From: Cerioporus squamosus
Taxonomy: Eukaryota > Basidiomycota > Agaricomycetes > Polyporales > Polyporaceae
Length of the DNA stretch: 64,000 nucleotides
Assembly: GCA_022592435.1 (NCBI GenBank)
Contig: JABYQS010000047.1
Span: 1-64,000, forward strand
Direction of reading: 5' to 3'
Under the pieces are notes generated by a model. The model saw only the letters and a list, made by a program, of their open reading frames with translations. It was not told the DNA's origin and made no database searches. Position numbers and translations under genes: made by a program. Of the stretch, positions 35,754 to 47,214 are shown in pieces. How positions within the stretch are numbered: position 1 is the first letter of the stretch; the number at the start of each line of letters is the position of its first letter.

Positions 35754-36918
35754 TCACGCGCGAGCATACAGCCCAATCCCGTCTGGGCGCGCTGGGAAGC
35801 CGAAGCCAAAGTCGAAGTCGCAGCGGTCGTCACGGTCCTCGAAGGACACCGCCTCGGTGCGGTCGACGTGCACCTCGATCGTCTCGTCGAGCGACCAGGC
35901 CTTCTTGTAGTGATCGACGGCTTCCTCGAAGTGCTTCTCCGCTGCGTGGCCCGCGCAGTCGAGGTGCAGCGAGGACGCGAGCCTGCGGAGGCTCCGCACC
36001 ACCTCCGCGGCGGACACGGGGGACGAGAGCGATGTGGGGAGCTGAGCGAGCGCACTGGCTCCCGGGGCGAGCGAGGGGCGGCGCGAGGCCAGGAGCGAGG
36101 CGGGCGGGGCGGCTATCCCGGTGTACGCGTCCTCCGAGTCGGAGTCGCCTGAGGCTGAGGCCGGTGCAGAATCAGAACCAGAGGAGCGCGAGAAGCTAGC
36201 CATGGTCCTGAGGGTAGCGGTGGAGCGAGTCGCGAGCTTGGCCAGCGACCCGGAAAAGTCGAACTTGCCGTGGTGTCTGCCCTTGGGCCGGAGGATGGTG
36301 CGGTCGATCTCGTACTCGCCGTCTTCCTCGGCGCCGTCGAAGTGGAACGTGGTGCCGAAGTCGCCGGACAGGTCTGCGGGAGTTGCGATTTCGAAGGATG
36401 AGTCTGGGGAGAAGTCGTCAGAGTCCGCGAACAGCTCGTCGGCCGCGTTGGACTGCGGCTCTGGGGAGCTGCTGCGATCCTCTGCCTCGTCGACGGCTGG
36501 GAAGCGGAAGGTGAGGGAGTCGGGCAGCTTGGGGTAGTCGATCGCGAACTCCGGGGACGTGGGAGAGGTGAAGTGAGGGGTGGACGCTGCCATCTGTTGG
36601 GATGAGATCGGGTGAGCCTCTCCCCGCGCCGCGACTGGAGGGACGGACGAGGCAGACGATGCACATACCATCACTCTGAACGGGTCGAAGCGCTGCATAT
36701 CGTACGAGATCCCCACACGCACTTTGCTAGGGGTAGGAGGCGGTGGAGATGGGAGTGGTTCCAGCCACTCCTCATCGTCCTCTAGCTTCGACGGGTTGGG
36801 AATGAACACCCGCAGCATCTGGGGCTATAATACTAGGATAAGCACAGGATCGCCAGTCGCAAGATGAGAGTGGATTACGAACCTTCCTGACCACAGAGGG
36901 GTAGAGCTGGGCGTCCAT
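35754..36918 (-). CDS. Unknown acidic Ser/Pro-rich protein, two exons or more
   Basis: Exon one is only 36 nt (36883-36918, MDAQLYPSVVRK) before a GTTCGT donor; exon two starts at 36824 (PQMLRVFIPNPSKLEDDEEW) and runs to 35754, in phase; a further short intron may lie near the CASSASSVPP segment. About 365 residues. The middle is acidic and Ser/Pro-rich (DDFSPDSSFEIATP, FHFDGAEEDGEYEIDRT). The C-terminal part looks folded and helical: VVRSLRRLASSLHLDCAGH, then AAEKHFEEAVDHYKKAWSLD. A TATA box stands about 93 bp before the ATG. Family unknown; a scaffold or regulatory role would be a guess. Confidence 0.6.
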
Positions 36919-37004
36919 CTCGCGGCGAACTGGTGAGGTGTCGAGTAAGAAGTGGCTCACGAGCTGAGGAGCCGGGCGGAGAGTCCCGAGAACCCGCGAG
37001 GGGC

Positions 37005-37012
37005 TATATATA
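37005..37012 (-). promoter_or_regulatory. TATA box of the gene at 35754-36918
   Basis: TATATATA on the minus strand, about 88-95 bp before the ATG at 36918. Confidence 0.4.
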
Positions 37013-37309
37013 CAGAAGTGGCGGTGATTGAGTCCAAAGCGTGGGCGTTGGTGTAGGAGGCCACGCAAGCCTGGACAATGGCGGTCTGGCCTTCGCGCTT
37101 TGACCGCCCACGCGACCGGTGGCACAAAACGTCCCTTAGGGTTGGCACTTGGACCTTGCCTCACTAGTTTCATCATTAATACTATATGCAAGCGACAGCG
37201 GACGGAACCTTACGTTGCATTCACCGCAGCTTTGGCCAGTGTCGTCGGTCAAGTGGGGTCTTGACTCTTGACGGTCGGTCAAGGAGTGGCCGGACAAAGC
37301 CATCAGGAC

Positions 37310-37315
37310 TATAAA
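37310..37315 (+). promoter_or_regulatory. TATA box of the small gene at 37368
   Basis: TATAAA in the context GGACTATAAAGG, 53 bp before the ATG at 37368 and followed by a CA-rich leader (CACCACCCAGC) typical of well-expressed fungal genes. Confidence 0.5.
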
Positions 37316-37367
37316 GGACAATGGTCCGCCAAAGGCGGTCCCCATACAGAACTCAGCACCACCCAGC

Positions 37368-37612
37368 ATGGACAGCGGCAACCGCAACATCATCTCCAGG
37401 GAGAACAGCTGCGACGAGGCTGTAATCCTGCAGGCCCGCCGCATCCAGTTGACGAGGGTTACGGTCGCCACTGATTCTAGCAGTGTCAGTGCTTCCAACA
37501 AGGACCAAGACGTGGTGCAGGTTAGTCTTTTGCATGCCGGCAGTTGTAGAGTTGTGTACTGACCACGAAGTAGAGCGACGAGCAGGGGGGTCAGTCAGGA
37601 CCACCCAATTGA
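37368..37612 (+). CDS. Small two-exon protein, 63 residues, unknown
   Basis: Exon one 37368-37520 (MDSGNRNIISRENSCDEAVI to KDQDVVQ, 51 codons); intron 37521-37573 (GTTAGT...GAAGTAG); exon two 37574-37612 (SDEQGGQSGPPN, stop). The TATA box, leader and in-phase intron support a real gene despite its size. It is hydrophilic, without signal peptide; a basic middle (QARRIQLTRVTV) is flanked by acidic and Ser-rich ends. The spliced form has no CaaX end, so it is not a mating pheromone precursor. Function unknown. Confidence 0.4.
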
Positions 37613-38525
37613 TTCAACCGCAAGTTACATGGACTCAGATCATCTATCACGATACATCAGTGCCTGTACATCCTCGCAGCAATGCGTGTTCTACCTTTCC
37701 TGCCGTTACAGATGAAGATGAAGGTGGACATTGAGGGGAACAGTAAGAGCCGAAATCAGCCAGTGTGAGGTCAAGTAGAGATCGATGGTGAGGACAGCAC
37801 GTGTCCTCCACGCTCAGTGCCTGGCACGACGACGACCAAGTGGATATGTTCGTGGACGGTGCGTGTCTGGCGAGATGCGGAGACTGGCAAGCTATCCGTT
37901 CATCGATTTATGATCGAACGCGATGGCGGTCGGGCTGGTCGTCTCGTGCTGGTCGCCTGTTCGAGGAAGTGCGGTAAGACGGAGTGTTGCTAGTCGCAAC
38001 GCAACATGTAAATAAGACATATGAAGAGAGTCAGCGGAAGTCGACTCTGGAGTTAGGCCTGTGGTTTAGGTGAAGAAGAAAGAACTTGTGGAAGCGCATA
38101 CATGATGCCTTGCCAGCGCTTTCTAAGAAGACCCCGAACAGCCTTCTCGCATATAGCACTGCAAAGAAAGCATCATTTCCGGGGTTAGTAAAGGCATCGG
38201 AAATGGATTACTGAAAGTAAGTGTTTTGCGATATCCAACTCGCACTAACCCCTCGTGCAAACACCCACTCCCAACGAATTCCCAGACCGTCAAACGTAAA
38301 ACGCCTGGCATCACAACCCCCAACAGAAAATGCGTCCCATGTAGTCCGAGCTATATCTCGTCCTATGATCAGACATGGCAATCGTCAAGAAGGGGTAATC
38401 GGCATCAAGAACAATGTACAATTGGCTCGGTCAAGAAACTGCAACTCGTAGGTACATCCAGGCGGTACTGAGTGAACAACGAGGCAAAACTTGGAGCACT
38501 CATCAAGCACGTCGCAACGACAGCT
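37613..38525. other. Intergenic region, no gene supported
   Basis: Short frames only; lies between the small gene and the 3' end of the minus-strand F-box gene. Confidence 0.45.
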
Positions 38526-40185
38526 TCAGTCGCCGATGCGCCTGGCCGCTTGTAGAGTTGCAACAAGCAGGCAGAGCTTGTCCCAAAACGTAGCGGTCCA
38601 CTGCCTCTCCCTTTGCCTGGCCGTCTTTGAGCGCGGGAACTCCAAGCAAGGCAGAAGCCGGTCGATGACGAGAGCGAGAGCGAGCAGGTCCGCCTCCGCC
38701 TCTCCTACGAAGTCTTCTACCACCAGCACCCGAACGCGGTTGTCGAGCCGTGGTACCGAACCTGGGGAAGGGATATGCGCCACGTCCAGCGTCGGCAGGC
38801 AGAAGATCTCGAGACGCGGACACCGCTGCAGGAGGTCGACCAGGCCCGGCACGGTGATGGGCTGGACGTGATTCGGGATATCATCTTTGTACGAGACCAC
38901 AAACGAGGTGAGCTTCGGCCAAGCGGTGGCGAACGCGCGAAGGTCATCGTCGGAGACGTCCTTCGGGTATCTCCAGAACTGGCAGAATAAGTACCTGAGT
39001 TCGCGGAGCGATAGCATCGGCTGGAGGATGTCTGAAAGGGAGAGCGCGGAGAGGGGCCGAAGGAAGGTTTCCGGCGTGAGGGACAGATGCGTGAGATTGG
39101 GTGAAACGAGTGAGCGGACGTCGGCGAGAAAGTGCTTGTACTCTGGTACGGTCATGCGTGTCCGATCCGTGTTAAGCTCAAGCTCCGTCAGCGTGTCAGG
39201 TGGAAGCATTCGCAAGAGCTTGAGTATATCCTCCGCAGTACCACGCAGAGTGAGGGCGACCAACACAGGAAAGCCATCGTGGAATGATGTCGAAGGTACC
39301 ATCTTCTCCAGTGACACAATCGCTCGCAGAGCTCGGAGGGACTCGAGAGAAGAGAGCGCTTGCAATGTTTCTTGCCCGATGCGAACACCTGTGGAGACGA
39401 GATCGAGCTCTTGCAGAGATGCAAAGCGTCCGAGAGACTGGAGATAAATGGAAGCCTCGGGGACCGCTTGATCTATCTTGTGGCGGACGTCATCGGTGAG
39501 AGAGGGCAGAGATATGTACTGAACGAGGTTCTCGACCAAAACGTCCGTCTCGTTCTGGAATTCTTGCGTTTGGTGAAGCGGAACAGGAGCGGGTAATGGC
39601 ATATACCGGGGCAAGGATACTTCTAGCTGTCGGAGGGTAGGGGAGAGCAGAAGAATGCCTTGCCATGGGTATGAGGCTGTGACAGGAGTCTTGAGACGCC
39701 ACAACGTAGGCAGCAGCGGAGCCCCTCCGAGCCGCTGCACGAGGATTTGCCAGGTGGTATGAATATGGACGTAACACTCTACGCTCCTCAGCTCGCGTAC
39801 GCGTCGCGCGTACCCGTGGAACCTAGACCACGCGGCGTCGGTGATGTCGGGGTATATGCGCTGTGGAAGTAGGCATTAGTATTATCTGATCGCGATAGAC
39901 TGCACCGGTAAACTCACAAGGCTGGAGCATGAGCCGGTGCCTGGTAAAATCCTCAGCAAAGGCATGATGCTATCGAGTACGCGCCACAGACAATCCAGGG
40001 CCTTCTCAGAGAGTGCGTGACAGACAAGTGCTGATGCGGCGAGGGTAGAGCGCAACAGATATCGTTCAGACGGATCCCAGGTTGAAAGGCCTGTGTCCTC
40101 TTCGTCCCATGCGGGTGTCAGATGAGAGAAAACCTCGTCCAATATATCACGCTGGGTCAGATAGGGAGACTGTGGTGGACATCTA
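38526..40185 (-). CDS. F-box/LRR protein, inverted paralogue; start codon out of frame
   Basis: Exon one (39918 to about 40185) has the F-box (QRDILDEVFSHLTPAWDEED, CLWRVLDSIMPLLRILPG); intron 39861-39917; exon two (38526-39860) starts RIYPDITDAAWSRFHGYARR and contains GGAPLLPTLWRLK, LQALSSLESLRALRA, LTELELNTD and VPGLVDLLQRCPRLE, ending QAARRIGD. Order and long blocks match the gene at 30335-31986. The expected ATG (40185, just after a splice acceptor, ATGTCCACCACAGTCTCC) is not in frame with the F-box: it runs into TGA after eleven codons. Compared with the paralogue, one base too many (or two too few) lies in the first eight codons. No other in-frame ATG precedes the F-box. So the copy may be dead, or use a start I cannot see. 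Confidence 0.75.
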
Positions 40186-40193
40186 AGACACAA

Positions 40194-41390
40194 CCCAATT
40201 GAGGGTCAGAAAACCTCCCGGAGAACTCACACTAGGTTTACCTTCGCTTCTCTGGCGCACTGGTAGATCCTCGAAAGCTAGCTCTAAGCGGAGAGGCGAA
40301 GCCGGAAATAAGATAGAATTTGTTTGAATACCGCTGAGGTTTGGAGAGAAGCCCCTCGTCAGCATCGCTTCTACCGGTAGCATATACACCTACTTTGCAG
40401 TGATCCGCCGCGTGGACGGTGCGAGTACGTATGGGTATGGTGGTTAGGAGACAAGCTCTGGCTTGGGAGCGCACCGACTACTCCTTAGTTGTCCGAATTC
40501 CCACGAATAGTTCCATGCTTCTAACATAAGCTTTAGTGACCATAATCGATTTCAGTTGACTTGACAGGTCAAACCCTTCTGACCACGACGACGCCTACTC
40601 TTGCGGACACTGACCAAACGGTGCCAGTGATATGGATCGACCTCCCAACTACATGCTAGTCTCATGTACAACTTTCGTCGACAGCACCGCGGCATCGAAT
40701 CACTGCGTGAGGAAGGTAACTCGCAAGAGGAACTCAATTGAAGCCGTGAGACATAGCTCTGATTAGACTGTGCTTTCAAGCTCTTAGGGACCGGAATAGG
40801 AACGCTACATTGTCGCGCCGTCATCCCAACTAGGTCCGTCTCACCCTGAGAGTTCAACTAATTCAGTACTGATCCCGGGTAGATCACGCCTCTCGACATT
40901 GACAGCGATACAGTACCTTGGCATGCCCATACGACTACCAGTTGCACTCCCAGGATCCCACGCCGAGGCCCGTCAACCCGGGCTCTCTCTGCAGCCGTCT
41001 AACGCATGTCTACGCGCATCATAAGATCATAAGACGACCTTGGGCTCGACTCTCGAGCCACCCCCTCACCTACCCATTGGAGCCGAGTTGACTCACGTGC
41101 GATGGGGTCGGGGTTCGGGTATGTCGACGCTGCTTTTCATGTCATTGTCAAGACGGACACGGATGTGTTGCGCTGGCCGAGCACCCCTAGTGGACAACGT
41201 TCCTCTCACGCGGATCAGGGGGCGGCCATTGTGACTGATTAGCAACTGCTAATGACAACAGCAATCAGATTGAAATACAGTGCTGCAAGTCCGACAGCCG
41301 TTTCGCAGCGAACTCCCGACAGGCGACGCGCAAGATGCGAGGGCTCCTTTATAACGGCCACGCGGGTTTCCTTCCTACCACCACACCGCG
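40194..41390. other. Intergenic region between divergent genes
   Basis: No gene supported. The stretch should contain the promoters of the minus-strand F-box gene and of the carboxylesterase. CAGTACTGA lies at 40865-40872. Confidence 0.45.
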
Positions 41391-43603
41391 ATGGATCCCT
41401 CGTCCGCCTCGTCCTCTGTGCGCCGTCGTGCGTCGCGTGCGTTCGCGGTCGCCGCGATTCTGTTCGCATACGCCCCTTGGTCGGTCCTCGCGCAATCCCC
41501 ACAGGTGAACGTCGGCGGGACGACCATTACGGGCGCATCCCAAACTTTCCTGGGCGCGCTAGGCATCGACTTCTTTGGAGGTAGAATAGGCTTTGGTGGT
41601 GTGGTCAATTTTTTGCTAAACTACACTTTCCTTCGTCCAGGAATTCCGTTCGCGCAACCCCCAGTCGGCAGCTTGCGCTTCGCGCCTCCCGTGTTCCTGG
41701 ACACGCCTGCCACCGACACCTTGGACGCGACACAGTTCGGAGCGCCTTGCGTGCAGTTCAATGTACGGTGTCGTTCACTGCCTGTATAGGCGTGAGCAGC
41801 GCTGAAAAGTCACCCTCATCTTCAGGTTTCCGGTGTGTCGGAGGACTGCCTTACCCTCAACGTCTTCCGGCCTTCAGGGGTCAGCAGCAACGCGTCGCTG
41901 CCCGTCTTGCTCTGGATCTATGGAGGAGGTTTTCTTCAAGGCTTCACGTCCGTATTCAACGCCAGTGCGATAATCGCTCAGAGCGTTCTGCGAGTGAGTC
42001 CAATCAGTCTCAGGTTTGTAGCGCTGGAGCGTCCGACTAACTCTGCTTTGCGCTGCGCAGGGAACACCTGTCGTGTATGTCAGCCTCAACTACCGCGTGG
42101 GACCGTTTGGCTTCCCACAGGGCACCGAGGCCGACACGCGCGGCGCATTGAACCTCGGGCTCAAGGACCAACTCGCCGGTTTACAGTGGGTGAAGAGCCA
42201 CATTAGCGCGTTTGGCGGTGATCCGGACAAGGCATGTCCATGCTGCTGGGTCATTTGGAGGCAGTAAACTCGAGCTGACAGAGTTCTAGGTCACAATATT
42301 CGGACAGAGCGCAGGCGCAGCCTCCATCGCGGACCTGTACCTCAACTCTGGTCTGGAGAACTTCGTTCGGGGCGCGGTTAGTCGGCAGAAATGGCATCTT
42401 GTGATCCCTCTCTGACATGAATCGCTGCGGCGCAGATCTTTGAGTCGGGCTATTATGGCACGGTACCCTTCTTTAACGCGTCCCGTCGCGGTGTCGCCTG
42501 GGACAAGTTTGTCTCCGATGTCCCCGCGTGCACCAACGCCACTGCGGGCGACACGTTTTCGTGCATGCAGAGTGTTGACACCGCTACGCTATTGACCGCG
42601 TGGGAAGAGACTGCAGCGTCTTTCCCTGAGCCGTTCTTGTTTGTGCCGGTCATCGATGGCCCAGGCGGACTCGTCCCCGACCTCCCATCCAAGTTGATTG
42701 CGGATGGGAAGTTCTCGAAGATCCCTTTCATCGCGGGGACGAACTTGGATGAAGGTGCGCCGTTATTCCGCGTTATAGCAAGTATCTCAGAGCTGACTGT
42801 GAGCTCTAGGCACCGACTTCACTCCGACCTCGCTTTCGACAGACGAGCAGCTCGTCGAGTTCTTCACCATCGAGGACCAGCCGTTCGCCGACCCGCCCGC
42901 GAGCTTCCAGAAGGACGTCGCGACCCTCATGCAGCTTTACCCAGACAATCCCGCGCTTGGGTCACCCTATGGCACGGGCAACGAGACGTTCGGACTCAGC
43001 AGCCAGTACAAGCGCGCGGCCGCCGTGCTTGGAGACGCGTCGTTCCAGGGCCCACGGCGCGAATGGATTCAGGCTGCGAGCAGTGCAGGAGTCAAGACGT
43101 TCGGGTACTACTTTACGGATCAAAACGCGGTTACTAATCCTAGCCACGGAGGTAAATATGCGGGTTCTCTTATAGACGAGTGCTCGTAGAACGCTAATTC
43201 ACGTTACTACGCACAAACAGTCGCCCATGCACTGGAGATCGCATACGTTTACGGCCAGACGGCGCTGACGAGCCCTAAGCCTGCGGTGCGCCTGCTCAGT
43301 CAGGCTATGGTCGACTACTGGATCTCCTTCGCGGTCAGCCTCACCCCGAACGACGGCAAGGGTCTCAACAGTGCGCACTGCTGCTCCCTTCGCGAACGTC
43401 TGACGAATCCTGCTAACACCCGTCTTGTCTTCCCAGAAACGATCTGGCCTCAGTACCAGCCCGGACAACAGGTCCTGCTGCAGTTCGACACCGGAAGCTT
43501 CGCACCGAACACGACGACTCCGACCTTTGCGATCATTCCCGACGACTACCGTGCGCAGCAGATCGACTTCATCATCTCTATCTCTGCCGACCTTGGAGAG
43601 TAG
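41391..43603 (+). CDS. Secreted type-B carboxylesterase/lipase
   Basis: Alpha/beta-hydrolase that cleaves carboxylic esters, probably outside the cell. ATG at 41391; residues 1-35 form a signal peptide (basic RRRASR, hydrophobic [18 protein letters not shown]). Family marks in order: [38 protein letters not shown] (oxyanion hole), [15 protein letters not shown], the nucleophile in FGQSAGA, ESGYYGT, the acid in [11 protein letters not shown], and the His block [11 protein letters not shown]. Exon one ends at 41579; the next begins at 41641. About nine introns; one (42232-42289, after GGDPDK) starts with GC instead of GT. Three or four N-glycosylation sequons are visible (for example [17 protein letters not shown]). 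Length, about 560 residues, is typical. Complete. Confidence 0.85.
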
Positions 43604-43919
43604 TCCTTTGACAGCGTTCTCGTATAAATGAACGACTTCGTATCTCGATTTGTATGGTAGCTAGGCAACCTACTTGGGTTCCGGCACAACGCGACATTCT
43701 CTGAACGCCTCTCTGCGATGGACCACGTCGACGAACGTGCACTATGAGTGTTTGCACACTCTGCGTGTTGACCATGCTTATCGCAAGGAACGGTTGCTTG
43801 AGGCCATTGAGACGGGCGCAAGGCGCGACGCGACATAAGTGAGTGTCGATACAATCTTGACATAGCAGCACTACTGGAAACAATACTGTATGTGAGCAAT
43901 GAACGACAGATACTTTAAG

Positions 43920-44606
43920 CTATTCAGATCCATCCCAGGCCACCGCACGAAGAGGACTCCCGTCGCAACCGTGTAGATTCAGCGGAAGCAAGCTCACTGT
44001 CACGTTCTTCCACCCACTGTCCACCAACTCGTTCAGCCCGGAAAGGTTCTCCACGATGACCCCGCCACTCCCCAGCACAACCCGGTGCACATCAGCGCCG
44101 CCCTCCCCAGGCGTAACCTCGTCCGGGCTCAGCGTGTCAATGCCAAACACGCGGACACCCAAGTCCCACATCCTTCGTGCCGCATCCGCGTCCAGCCACG
44201 GGTGATCGCTGTAGTCCGGCTGAGCCCAGCGGCGCGACCATCCCGTGCACAGAAGGAGCACACGCGCCTTGCGTCGGCTGACCTCCTCCGCCGCAGCCGA
44301 CAGGTCTTCCCATGCTATGCGCTCATGTGCGCCTCGGTGGCGGACGTCCGCTACGACTGCCGGCGCGGCCGTGAGGAGCGTGAGGTCCAGGCGGTCGACA
44401 GTCGTGCCGTCCATGAAGAAGTGGTACGGGGCGTCGAGGTGCGTGCCGGTGTGGGTGCCGATCGTCAGAGAGTGGACATTCGCGAATCCGCCCTTCGCAA
44501 GGCTGGAGTTGAGCGAGGCGTTGTAGCATGGATGCCCGGGCCAGGCGGGGACTTTGCCCGGGATAAGAGGGTGGGTGAGATCGATGACGGTGGCAGGCGG
44601 CGACAT
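43920..44606 (-). CDS. Cyclase-family metal hydrolase, copy 1 (kynurenine-formamidase-like)
   Basis: Member of the cyclase family (PF04199), which includes bacterial-type kynurenine formamidase and uses a divalent metal to open amide or ester bonds. 228 residues from ATG at 44606 (MSPPATVIDLTHPLIPGKV). The metal-binding signature is intact: THTGTHLDAPYHFF. Other family marks are YSDHPWLDADAARRMWD and FGIDTLSPDE. Ends HGCDGSPLRAVAW. An upstream in-frame extension to 44741 exists, with a splice-like boundary near 44650. Substrate not determined. Tandem partner at 44935-45621. Confidence 0.8.
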   Translation of the reverse strand: MSPPATVIDLTHPLIPGKVPAWPGHPCYNASLNSSLAKGGFANVHSLTIGTHTGTHLDAPYHFFMDGTTVDRLDLTLLTAAPAVVADVRHRGAHERIAWEDLSAAAEEVSRRKARVLLLCTGWSRRWAQPDYSDHPWLDADAARRMWDLGVRVFGIDTLSPDEVTPGEGGADVHRVVLGSGGVIVENLSGLNELVDSGWKNVTVSLLPLNLHGCDGSPLRAVAWDGSE

Positions 44607-44934
44607 CGAGGGTGAGCAGTTGTGTAGACGGGATTCCGATGAGTGCTGGCATCTGGAAAGCACGGTACATTGTTTAAGTACTGGCATGGCAGCTGGTCGG
44701 AGGGGCGGGACGTACGGACCGAAATGAAACAGAGCGCTCACACTGTGCTGGCGCCGTTACGCCGCCTCTGACGTATTCGCGAGGAAACAGCGCGTCGCGA
44801 GTCGCGGGAAGAGATGCGAGGTGTTCACAGGGGTCTTTGTGAGTGCCAGTTGTGTGCTATGGCGCGTCCTAGAACGGAAATCAACTATCGTTACAGGTAC
44901 AGAAACCCTGTCAGGTGACGAGCACTCACTTCGA

Positions 44935-45621
44935 TCACTTCAAGGCCTGCGTACTCCACGCGAATGCACGCACGGGCGAACCGTCGCACCCGTCCAGTTT
45001 GAGAGGTGCAAGACTCACGATCCAATCGCCCGTCTGGATTGCATGCAGGTTGGTGAGATTCTCCGCCAGTATCGCCCCGGCCCCCAGCACGACCTCATGA
45101 ACACCGAAGTCGGGCGTGCCGCCGTCCAAGCGCGTCTCGTCGGGGCTGAGGCTGTCCACGCCGATGACCTTGACCTCTAGCTCGAGAAGCTTCTTTGCAG
45201 CGTCGCGCTCGAGGAAAGGGTGATCGTGGTACTTGTCGGTGCCCCAATACTGCGGCCAGCCGGTGCGGAGGAAGACGAACACGCCGTGTTCGAGTGTAGC
45301 CTTGTGTCGGATAGCGTCTTCGTGGGCCGAAATGTCCGCCCATTCGATCCTCTCTTTGGGTCCCTTGCTAGTGACGTCGACCACGACTGCGTTTCCCATG
45401 AATGTCGAGAGCGGAATCTGTTCGACGGTCAGGCCTTCCTCGACGAAATGATACGGAGCGTCGATATGGGTGCCGGTGTGGGAACCCAGCGAGATGCTCT
45501 GCACGTTCATCCCGTCCTTCGGGATGGTTAGAACTGGGGAGCAAAAGTAGCATGGATCTCCAGGATATACTTGCGTATCGCCATTGAGATGGTGGGTTAG
45601 ATCAACGAAAGTAGTCGGCAT
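44935..45621 (-). CDS. Cyclase-family metal hydrolase, copy 2
   Basis: Same family and length (228 residues) as the downstream copy. ATG at 45621 (MPTTFVDLTHHLNGDTQVYP). Metal site SHTGTHIDAPYHF is intact; KYHDHPFLERDAAKKLLELE and IGVDSLSPDETR match copy 1, as does the C terminus DGCDGSPVRAFAW. About 330 bp separate it from copy 1 on the same strand, so the two arose by tandem duplication and then diverged clearly. One exon, no intron seen. Confidence 0.85.
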   Translation of the reverse strand: MPTTFVDLTHHLNGDTQVYPGDPCYFCSPVLTIPKDGMNVQSISLGSHTGTHIDAPYHFVEEGLTVEQIPLSTFMGNAVVVDVTSKGPKERIEWADISAHEDAIRHKATLEHGVFVFLRTGWPQYWGTDKYHDHPFLERDAAKKLLELEVKVIGVDSLSPDETRLDGGTPDFGVHEVVLGAGAILAENLTNLHAIQTGDWIVSLAPLKLDGCDGSPVRAFAWSTQALK

Positions 45622-46505
45622 CCTAGTCGACACTGTAGCATGGAAGGAAGGTGGAACGAAGCGCAAGCTTTACTACTCCTGGATCAGCGGAGTTTGAAGC
45701 GCCACAATCAGATAACAACCTCTGTCATATCGGAATTGACCGGAGTCCGACTGAGATGAACTTCTTCAAGTTTCGACTTTCAACCAGTCAGTATACTCCG
45801 TGACTCTCTCTAAAGATCTTAGTCTACTCTCTACATACGCTTCCTCTTCCATCTGCAGATGCCTCTGTCTGGGCTGTACGCATCGAAATAACAACCACTG
45901 AGCAGACGCTGCTTTTGACCGGCAGCTGCCTACCAGGACCCGAATCGACGCTCAATACAAGAGTCGCCAATGATCTCTTTCGACGCACATACCAGTCGTG
46001 TAGCTGGTGTTGGTGTCTTACGCTTGCTGATCTTCATGATTTCAACAGCATCAGCTCGAACAACATGATGCTGCAAACTTGTGTTGCAGCTAAACAGAAA
46101 CGAGTTGGTAAGTGGCCTGCTTGTATTCTGGTCACATATGGTTGAACCGACGTTCTCTAGGTGCAATGCACAACTCCTCCGCCTCGCTTTCCTGCCTGAC
46201 GTTAAATCGATTGCATTGATGCCGCTTTGACCATGCTACATGCACGAACACGAGGCAGAGTGGCAAATCCGAGCGCTTTGACACCAGCAAGCGCCTGGAC
46301 ACACGCGAGTACAAAGCAGGCCCGACACGAGTTCCGTGGCACAAATGCAACGCAAGGTCCGGCGCATTGTCGAGCTCGGCCACACTGACGTTAAGCGATG
46401 TGCATAAATGCGGCGGCGAAGGCTGGACGCAGTGGCTTCCACTGACATCTCGCCTCTGTACTCTCCCCACCACACCTCGATCGTCCACCGTCCTCTCGTC
46501 GCAAG
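45622..46505. other. Intergenic region, no gene supported
   Basis: Short frames on both strands; should hold the promoter of the minus-strand cyclase gene and of the plus-strand gene at 46506. Confidence 0.45.
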
Positions 46506-47214
46506 ATGACCACCCCCGCCGAGCAAGATCTCCCAATACCGAGCATCGTGATTACTCCGGTGCTGCCATCTCGGGACTCGTTACCCGCGGATATGCGCGT
46601 CGCCCTTGACTCGGTGAGTCTCCTCGGCCACACTCGAAGCACAGGTTGAGCTCATTCACAATTCCTGATAGATCTTGGGCAGTGGACCCCGCTCGGGGTC
46701 TTCTGCCGATGACTTGCATGACACCGAGGACAGTGTGGCCTGGTCGGAGGCCGGCGCGACCTGCGGATCCAGCGACAGCGCCGACACCGAGGTCCCTCAC
46801 GCTCCTCCCATTACACAGTCTGTACCAGCGGACACCCACTATCGCGTGGACCTCGATCTTGAGTGCCAACGGTTCAGCGTCGGAGAAGTCCTCTCCGCTC
46901 TCCACGCTAGCTTCCGCAGCACCGCTGGCTCCGACGCGACCGTCGAAGACAGTCTCGTCGTGGATGGCACACATTCGGCACCAATAGCCAACCCCGTCTC
47001 TTCCTGTGGGTCGGGATTCCTTGTCGTCACGGACGAGATACCGCCCGATGATGTGGCTGACGGTGTCAGCACGGGCTCTCTGCGTCGCATGCCTCCTCCA
47101 GCAGGAGAGTGTCCGCCAACATGGCGACACGCCATGTACGTCAGTTCACTGGTGTGGCCCGTCAAAGGGATCGCGGCCGCTCTTCGCAACGCGACAAGCC
47201 TTTGCCTCCGGTGA
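46506..47214 (+). CDS. Unknown protein, two exons, 216 residues
   Basis: Exon one 46506-46613 (MTTPAEQDLPIPSIVITPVL ... ADMRVALDS); intron 46614-46671 (GTGAGT...TGATAG); exon two 46672-47214 (ILGSGPRSGSSADDLHDTED to ATSLCLR). In phase. Low complexity and acidic in the first half (SSDSADTEVPHAPP); the second half has alternating hydrophobics (YRVDLDLECQRFSVGEVLSA) that could be a small domain. No signal peptide or known motif. Confidence 0.5.

Noticed and set aside
37368..37560. Mating pheromone precursor
   Set aside because: The unspliced end SCRVVY has four residues after Cys, not a CaaX box, and the spliced form has no Cys end.
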